From: Dehalococcoidia bacterium
GTDB taxonomy: Bacteria > Chloroflexota > Dehalococcoidia > GIF9 > AB-539-J10
Assembly: GCA_018399375.1 (NCBI GenBank)
Contig: JAGYOV010000005.1
Location: 1-17,172, forward strand
DNA length: 17,172 nt
Direction: 5' to 3'
Below the pieces are notes generated by a model. That model was not told the DNA's origin. It saw nothing but the letters and a program-made list of their open reading frames with translations, and searched no databases. This document shows positions 12,988 through 17,172 of the stretch, piece by piece (the first letter of the stretch is position 1; every line of letters starts with the position of its first letter). A program made the position numbers and the translations under genes.

Positions 12988-13449
12988 TTACTCTTCTGCC
13001 CTATGCATGAGAGCTACTTCGTCGCAGTCCGGGAACTTGGGACAACGGTAGCATTCTGCCCATACCTTGTGAGGCAGTTCTTTTTTATCAATCATCGCAA
13101 AACCACAACTTTGAAAAAAGGCGGGCGTGCGAGTGAGGCAAAATACCTTGGCAATGCCTAGCTCTTGAGCTTCCTTAAGGCAGGCTCCGACCAGCAGTGC
13201 CCCCCCACCAGCCCTCTGGTTTTTTTCATTTATGGCCAGTGATCTTATCTCAGCCAGGTCGATCCAGTTTACGTGCAAGGCAGCACAACCGATAACATCG
13301 CAGTTATCGTCCCTGATGACAAAGTAATCTCTAATATTCTCGTAGATGTCGCTCAGGGCACGGGGTAGCATTTCCCCTTTACCCGCAAAGTAATTGACCA
13401 TCTTGTGTATCGAACCGGCGTCGGTTATCCTTGCTCTATCTACTTTCAT
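12988..13449 (-). CDS. GNAT acetyltransferase, ArgA/N-acetylglutamate synthase-like (COG1246)
   Basis: 153-residue single-domain GNAT enzyme. The acetyl-CoA loop is NQRAGGGALL (77-86), preceded by the strand EIRSLAI (67-73). The ending is the characteristic ArgA-like LPHKVWAECYRCPKFPDCDEVAL with Cys133, Cys136 and Cys142 (C-x2-C-x5-C). Short proteins of this kind can make N-acetylglutamate for arginine synthesis, or they are fused to ArgH; the substrate cannot be fixed here, and no arg genes are nearby. It sits 4 nt after nadK and 5 nt before the NUDIX gene, so the three form one operon. Confidence 0.85.
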   Translation of the reverse strand: MKVDRARITDAGSIHKMVNYFAGKGEMLPRALSDIYENIRDYFVIRDDNCDVIGCAALHVNWIDLAEIRSLAINEKNQRAGGGALLVGACLKEAQELGIAKVFCLTRTPAFFQSCGFAMIDKKELPHKVWAECYRCPKFPDCDEVALMHRAEE

Positions 13450-13453
13450 ATTT

Positions 13454-14272
13454 TTACACCGCTTTTTTATTTTGGAGTTTCTGCCATAAAGAGTTGTAGA
13501 AATAGGCCTGTTTGCCTATTCTGAGGAAACGAGTAGAAAAATGGCTGCGCTTTACTATGACGACCTGCCCGTTTGCTAACGGCAAGTTGAATTGTCCGTC
13601 GATGCTGAGCATTGCCTTGTCTCCATTGGCAACTTTAAGCGTAATGCTGCTCTGTGGCAGCAGGACCAGTGCGTGATTCAGCCCGAGATGGCAGGCAACA
13701 GGTTGAAGAACTATTTCTCTGGATTGTGGATTTAAGATCGGCCCTCCAGATGCCAAAGAGTAGGCAGTGCTCCCCGTTGCCGTAGCAACGATGATTCCAT
13801 CAGCCCGATAGGGGGCCAGCGTACCTCCATCAATCTCAACTTCTATATTAATTAACCTGCCGCTGGTAGTTCGTAGCACCACATCGTTTAATGCATGAAA
13901 ATCATTGCCGTTAGTTTTGGCTTCAAGCATGGCCCTTTCTTCAATCCAGCCTCCTTCTCTAACGAGCTTTGATAAGCCCAGCAATAATTCATCAGCATCC
14001 ATTTCGGTGATGAAGCCTACCCTGCCTAAATTTACCCCCAGAATGGGGACTTCGAAGGGAGCTGATACATGGGCCGCATGTATAATAGTGCCATCTCCAC
14101 CAATGCTGAAGATCAAATCTGAACCGGCTATATTGGGGGCAGCTTTATCTTCATCCCATGCTGAGCATTGCCACACAGAAATCCCCTCCATAGCCAGCGA
14201 GCCTTCCAGTTTACCTGTCAGTTCTTGAGCTTCTTCCAGGAAAGGATGATATAGAATGCCAACGCGTTCCAC
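13454..14272 (-). CDS. nadK: NAD kinase
   Basis: Phosphorylates NAD to NADP with ATP or polyphosphate in the cytoplasm. From the chosen GTG start it has 272 residues with GGDGT (58-62), NLGRVGFI (81-88) and DGIIVATATGSTAYSLASGG (158-177), the full NadK signature. The frame is open to a TTG at 14317, but the family normally begins with a form of (M)xRVGIxYHP, which matches the GTG at 14272 (ERVGILYHP), and a promoter-like pair sits between the two. First gene of nadK-GNAT-NUDIX. An insertion sequence ends only 55 nt upstream, but the proposed promoter lies inside the remaining interval and is intact. Confidence 0.94.
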   Translation of the reverse strand: MERVGILYHPFLEEAQELTGKLEGSLAMEGISVWQCSAWDEDKAAPNIAGSDLIFSIGGDGTIIHAAHVSAPFEVPILGVNLGRVGFITEMDADELLLGLSKLVREGGWIEERAMLEAKTNGNDFHALNDVVLRTTSGRLINIEVEIDGGTLAPYRADGIIVATATGSTAYSLASGGPILNPQSREIVLQPVACHLGLNHALVLLPQSSITLKVANGDKAMLSIDGQFNLPLANGQVVIVKRSHFSTRFLRIGKQAYFYNSLWQKLQNKKAV

Positions 14273-14282
14273 GAGCAGGGCA

Positions 14283-14311
14283 AGTCTAACATCGCCAGGA
14301 TCAAGCGTCAA
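14283..14311 (-). promoter_or_regulatory. Possible promoter of the nadK operon
   Basis: Minus-strand -35 TTGACG (14306-14311), 17-bp spacer, -10 TAGACT (14283-14288). The -10 ends 10 nt before the GTG, predicting a leader of about 4 nt with no ribosome binding site. It lies just outside the IS end at 14328. Confidence 0.4.
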
Positions 14312-14327
14312 GAACAAGCGAGAAGCG

Positions 14328-14357
14328 TGTTGATGTTTTACGATTTTGTCGTCCTTA
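14328..14357 (+). repeat. IS left terminal inverted repeat
   Basis: Pairs with 15713-15742 in reverse complement: 25 of 30 positions match, including 15 consecutive ones at 14336-14350. It also contains the -10-like TTAAAT at its inner edge (14355-14360), with TTGATG 19 bp upstream as a poor -35 for the transposase. Confidence 0.75.
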
Positions 14358-14358
14358 A

Positions 14359-15732
14359 ATGTTAAGCGAAAATGTCACCATGAAGGAGATGGTGACATTG
14401 ACCAGAAAAGAGCAGAGGAGACTAATGGTATTGAATGGGATAGAGGCAGGCAGGATTACCGGCAGGGAAGCAGCTGAGGTATTAGGTCTGTCCCTGCGGC
14501 ATGTGAGGAGAATATTAGCGGCGTATAGAAAGGAGGGCGCCGCAGCATTGGCACATGGTAACAGGGGGAATAAAGCTCACAATGCCTTGGATGATGGAGG
14601 GAAGAGGAGGGTGCTAGAGCTGGCGCAGTCGACCTACGCTGGCTGTAACACACAGCATTTCACTGAGCTTCTGGCAGAACGTGAGTGTATCTCTATTTCC
14701 CGCTCTGCAGTGCGTCTCATCCTTCTTCGGGAAGGGTTAAAGAGTCCCCGGAAGAGACGACCTCCCAAACATCGCAGCCGCAGAGAACGCTATCCCAGGG
14801 AAGGAATGCTGCTACAGATTGATGGTAGTCGTGATGACTGGCTGGAGGGGAGAGGGCCGTATCTGAGCCTCATAGGAGCTATAGACGATGCTACCGGTAA
14901 AGTCCCTTATGCCTTATTCCGGGATGAGGAAGATTCCCAGGGATACACCCTTTTACTGAGGCATATTGTAGAGAAGCAGGGTATACCTGAAGCCCTATAT
15001 CATGATGGGCATGGCATATTTATACGCTCCAGAAAAGAGCCGGAATCACTTGAAGAGCAGCTTGCGGGAAGAAGAAAGCCAACTCAATTTGGGCGGGTGA
15101 TGGAGGAACTGGGCATCATATCTATCACCTCGCTCTCACCTCAAGCTAGAGGAAGGATTGAGAGATTATGGGGTACCTTCCAGTACCGGCTAAAGAGTGA
15201 GCTCCGCATAGCTGGTGCTATGACTATCGAAGAGGCTAACCTGGTGCTGTGTGATTTTCTGCCACGATTTAATGAAAGGTTTGCTGTTCTGGCTAGAGAA
15301 CCTGGTCTGGCTTACCATCCAATTCCTGATGACTTTAACCCTGACGAAGTATTCTGCTTCAAATACGAGCGTAGTGTAGGCAAGGATAATGTGGTACGTT
15401 TTGGCGGACACAGGCTGCAGATAATGCCGACTGATGGCAGATTAAGCTATGTTAGAGCCAGGGTAGAGGTACATGAAAGAATGAATGGCAGCCTGGCAGT
15501 GTACTACGAGGGGCAATGCCTTCTTACCGGCTCAGCGCCCCCAGAAGCTCCTGTGCTTAGAATAAGGAGCACAGCCCGCTTCATACCTGGAGCAAGCGGC
15601 TCCCAGGATCTGGCTTCCTTCGCAGCAACCAGGATGGCAAAGCCAAAACTGGGCGTCCTTATAAGCCTGCTCCGGATCATTCATGGCGCAAGCCCTTCAA
15701 AGTGCTCATCGATAGGGGTGACAAAATCGTAA
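14359..15732 (+). CDS. ISNCY-type transposase with altered C-terminus
   Basis: 457 residues from the ATG at 14359; ATGs at 14380 and 14389 are possible alternatives. N-terminal helix-turn-helix (about 31-60, RITGREAAEVLGLSLRHVRRIL), a basic linker (130-145), then a DDE catalytic core: Asp155 in LQIDGSRDDWL, Asp216 in LYHDGHGIF, Glu268 in QARGRIERLWGTFQYRL. The C-terminal beta-rich region (VEVHERMNGSLAVYY) is typical of the family. After about residue 401 the frame loses resemblance, while the -1 frame gains it (see findings), so the last 40-55 residues are probably out of frame. The catalytic core is intact; activity is uncertain. The stop codon lies inside the right inverted repeat. Confidence 0.85.
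   Translation: MLSENVTMKEMVTLTRKEQRRLMVLNGIEAGRITGREAAEVLGLSLRHVRRILAAYRKEGAAALAHGNRGNKAHNALDDGGKRRVLELAQSTYAGCNTQHFTELLAERECISISRSAVRLILLREGLKSPRKRRPPKHRSRRERYPREGMLLQIDGSRDDWLEGRGPYLSLIGAIDDATGKVPYALFRDEEDSQGYTLLLRHIVEKQGIPEALYHDGHGIFIRSRKEPESLEEQLAGRRKPTQFGRVMEELGIISITSLSPQARGRIERLWGTFQYRLKSELRIAGAMTIEEANLVLCDFLPRFNERFAVLAREPGLAYHPIPDDFNPDEVFCFKYERSVGKDNVVRFGGHRLQIMPTDGRLSYVRARVEVHERMNGSLAVYYEGQCLLTGSAPPEAPVLRIRSTARFIPGASGSQDLASFAATRMAKPKLGVLISLLRIIHGASPSKCSSIGVTKS
14371..14399 (+). repeat. Perfect 11-bp inverted repeat over the transposase start region
   Basis: AATGTCACCAT (14371-14381) and its exact inverse ATGGTGACATT (14389-14399) flank the 7-nt loop GAAGGAG, which is a Shine-Dalgarno sequence. 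In mRNA this makes an 11-bp stem with the ribosome site in the loop and the candidate ATG, GTG and TTG starts in or beside the 3' arm. Confidence 0.85.
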
Positions 15733-15742
15733 AATATCGACA
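15713..15742 (-). repeat. IS right terminal inverted repeat
   Basis: Reverse complement of the left end with 25 of 30 matches. The transposase stop TAA (15730-15732) lies within it. Confidence 0.75.
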
Positions 15743-15759
15743 ATGGAAGAGACTGTATA

Positions 15760-15788
15760 TTGACAGGCTATAGGAGAGGTGATATAAC
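15760..15788 (+). promoter_or_regulatory. Strong promoter of the TRAP transporter operon
   Basis: Consensus -35 TTGACA (15760-15765), exactly 17 bp, -10 TATAAC (15783-15788). The leader would be about 30 nt and contains AAGGAGG (15812-15818), seven nt before the GTG start of dctP. It begins 18 bp outside the IS end, so it belongs to the flank and not to the element. Confidence 0.7.
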
Positions 15789-15825
15789 CAAAACCAGGTG
15801 ATGAAATTTTTAAGGAGGTTTTCAA

Positions 15826-16860
15826 GTGAGGAACAAAGTTGTATTAATTTCTGTAGCACTTATACTTGTATTTGGCTTAGTAATTGGGGGCTGCGCAAAA
15901 ACAAGTCCTGCTCCAGCGCCAACACCAAGTCCTGCTCCAGCACCAACTGAGCCCATAGTTCTTGAGAGTTTAACTGCAGTGCCTTCTACTGACGCTTCAA
16001 TGGGTAAATACATGGAATGGATAGATATAGTTAACGAGAGGGCTGCAGGGAAGCTTACTATTGAAAATCTGGGGGGGCCAGAAGTAATAGGGATGTTTGA
16101 CCAGGCTGAGGCACTGAGAACTGGGCTTATTGATGTTAATGCTACTTATGCGCCTTTTATTTCTCCGGCATGTCCTATAGCCGACGCTATGCTTTTTACA
16201 GAGTTAAAACCCAGCGAGGAGCGAGAGCGCGGCGTTTATGAGGTATATGATGAAATTTTTGAGCCTACGATTAATGCTAAGTACCTCGGGCAATTTTTCA
16301 TTCCACAAGAGGGCTATATGTGGACAAATGTTCGAGTCGAAAACCCCAAGACAGACTTTGCTGGGCTGAAGATTCGTGGACTGGGTCAAGTTACCTTCAT
16401 GGATGAATTAGGTTGCAAACAGATTAACGTACCGCTCAGTGAAATATATACTGGAATGGAACGGGGCGTATTTGATGGATTTACCCTTAATAGTTCAACG
16501 TTCGCTGACCTCAAGCTCTGGGATGTAACCAAATATTGTGTGGGGCCTAACTGGATGGCTGGGAATGGGGGGAGTTCTGCTATCTTGATTAACCTAGATG
16601 TATGGAATAACCTGCCCAAAGAATTGCAAGGCTTAATACAAGATGTTGTAATCGAGAAAGAGGATATTTGGTTCGAAGAATGGGTAAAGACGAACGCAGA
16701 GACAATGCAGCTCTGTTTGGACCAAGGTGTTGAACAAATTGATTGGTCAGAGGAACATACAGAGTGGTATCTTGAAACTATTACCGAATTAAATTGGGAA
16801 TTTGCAAGGGGAAAAGACCCGCATTATGCAGAGATACTAGAGTCATTGCTCCGCAAGTAA
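15826..16860 (+). CDS. dctP: TRAP transporter solute-binding protein (DctP family), lipoprotein
   Basis: 344-residue extracytoplasmic solute receptor of a tripartite ATP-independent periplasmic transporter, which captures an organic acid or similar solute for DctQM. A lipoprotein signal peptide ends in the lipobox VIGGC (Cys23), so the receptor is membrane-tethered, as expected in a cell without a classical periplasm. A Pro/Ala linker encoded by two 24-bp repeats follows. The family fold shows in GMFDQAEALRTGLIDV (89-104), the substrate-arginine motif FAGLKIRGLG (178-187, Arg184) and VPLSEIYTGMERGVFDGF. GTG start set by AAGGAGG. Substrate unknown. dctQ follows after 109 bp. Confidence 0.93.
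   Translation: MRNKVVLISVALILVFGLVIGGCAKTSPAPAPTPSPAPAPTEPIVLESLTAVPSTDASMGKYMEWIDIVNERAAGKLTIENLGGPEVIGMFDQAEALRTGLIDVNATYAPFISPACPIADAMLFTELKPSEERERGVYEVYDEIFEPTINAKYLGQFFIPQEGYMWTNVRVENPKTDFAGLKIRGLGQVTFMDELGCKQINVPLSEIYTGMERGVFDGFTLNSSTFADLKLWDVTKYCVGPNWMAGNGGSSAILINLDVWNNLPKELQGLIQDVVIEKEDIWFEEWVKTNAETMQLCLDQGVEQIDWSEEHTEWYLETITELNWEFARGKDPHYAEILESLLRK
15902..15949 (+). repeat. Two tandem 24-bp repeats coding a Pro/Ala linker
   Basis: Near-identical units at 15902-15925 and 15926-15949, each CAAGTCCTGCTCCAGC plus a CCAAC-containing end, coding SPAPAPT twice. They lie just after the lipid-anchored cysteine and give a flexible tether whose length could change by slippage. Confidence 0.8.
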
Positions 16861-16969
16861 ATATAAGAGCCTGGATGTTTCAATTAAGGATAATAACCAA
16901 GGGCCAATAATGAGATCAAGTAGCGCATAGTAAATAGTAATTTGAAGTAGTGGCGCTGGCAAACGCAAG

Positions 16970-17172
16970 ATGCTAACAAAGATTGGCATTATTTTAGATT
17001 ATATGGTTCGTAGCTTGGCAGTCTTGGCAGGGGTTCTTATTGTTGCTTCTATGCTAGGTGTCTGTCTTGACATCAGTATGCGGGCCTTTTTCAATCTCCC
17101 CCAAGTATGGGTACAAGAAATTTGTGAATATGCGTTAATAGTGATTACCATGCTGGCCATTGGGAAAGGTGC
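16970..17172 (+). CDS. dctQ: TRAP transporter small permease subunit (DctQ), 5' part
   Basis: First 67 codons of the four-helix small membrane subunit that pairs with DctM. It shows a first membrane helix (about 14-36, VRSLAVLAGVLIVASMLGVCLDI), the family block ISMRAFFNLPQVWVQEICEY (36-55) with a Trp-x2-Glu motif, and the start of helix two (ALIVITMLAIG). The ATG at 16970 has no strong ribosome site. The gene continues outside the window; dctM is expected next. The 109 bp between dctP and dctQ show no terminator or gene. Confidence 0.88.
   Translation, partial: MLTKIGIILDYMVRSLAVLAGVLIVASMLGVCLDISMRAFFNLPQVWVQEICEYALIVITMLAIGKG

Larger units (their letters stand above)
14328..15742 (+). mobile_element. 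Insertion sequence, ISNCY type (IS1202/ISDol1-like), about 1.4 kb
   Basis: A single DDE transposase gene is enclosed by imperfect terminal inverted repeats of about 30 bp (5 mismatches) that begin TGT and end ACA, with a perfect 15-bp core TTTTACGATTTTGTC at 14336-14350 and inverted at 15720-15734. Total length is 1415 bp. No exact target-site duplication is seen in the flanks, which may mean an old insertion, recombination between copies, or a mis-set end. It lies between the divergent nadK operon and TRAP operon. Family assignment rests on transposase motifs recognised by eye. Confidence 0.8.

Noticed and set aside
14273..14317. TTG start for nadK at 14317
   Set aside because: It lacks a ribosome site, adds 15 residues not typical of NadK, and lies upstream of the best promoter; kept only as an alternative.
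1..17172. CRISPR arrays, tRNA or rRNA genes, toxin-antitoxin or phage-defence modules
   Set aside because: None was seen on reading both strands; the only clear repeats are the IS ends, the transposase hairpin and the DctP linker units.

Overview
The window looks like a piece of an anaerobic Chloroflexota genome, most likely of the class Dehalococcoidia. This is inferred from the protein families: a LeuCD-type aconitase beside an Icd, a PccB/MmdA-type carboxyltransferase, a COG0720 protein in a fol operon, an ISNCY-type element and a TRAP transporter. No rRNA or other marker gene is present to prove it. The genes are tightly packed, with many 1-6 nt gaps or small overlaps, moderate GC and several start codons lying almost on top of their -10 boxes.

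Layout. 1-499 (-): 3'-truncated hypoxanthine phosphoribosyltransferase, divergent from a DUF503 gene (591-884, +) that is followed after 1 nt by a MrfA/YprA-type DEAD/DEAH helicase with a C-terminal cysteine cluster (886-3159, +). 3328-3925: a small hypothetical gene (-) divergent from a Trm112-like zinc-ribbon protein (+). 3913-5595 (-): the folate operon folP-folK-PTPS (COG0720), in which the PTPS sits where folB would be expected. 5666-10094 (+): a four-gene central-carbon operon encoding a biotin-dependent carboxyltransferase subunit, the two subunits of a LeuCD-like aconitase/hydro-lyase, and an isocitrate dehydrogenase. 10275-11486 (-): a YfbR-like HD hydrolase with a long N-terminal extension. 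11809-12474 (+): an unknown membrane-anchored protein. 12434-14272 (-): operon nadK - ArgA-like GNAT - NUDIX hydrolase. 14328-15742: an insertion sequence with about 30-bp terminal inverted repeats and an ISNCY-type DDE transposase whose C-terminal end looks frameshifted. 15826-17172 (+): a TRAP transporter, with the DctP lipoprotein complete and DctQ running off the edge.

How the genes fit together. The fol genes cover the middle of tetrahydrofolate synthesis, and the PTPS carries both the Cys of QueD-type enzymes and the Glu associated with folate-type (PTPS-III) enzymes, so it may supply 6-hydroxymethyl-dihydropterin to FolK. The carboxyltransferase, aconitase and Icd operon points to coordinated use of citrate/isocitrate/2-oxoglutarate and acyl-CoA carboxylation; the biotin carboxylase and biotin carrier are not in view. 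The nadK operon groups NADP formation with a probable ADP-ribose/nucleotide-sugar pyrophosphatase. The IS separates the nadK operon from the TRAP operon, which has its own strong promoter.

I saw no CRISPR array, tRNA, rRNA, phage module or recognisable defence system. The most unusual items are the CExxHGH PTPS in the fol operon, the four-gene carbon operon, the hairpin over the transposase start region, the frameshifted transposase end, and the repeated near-leaderless gene starts.
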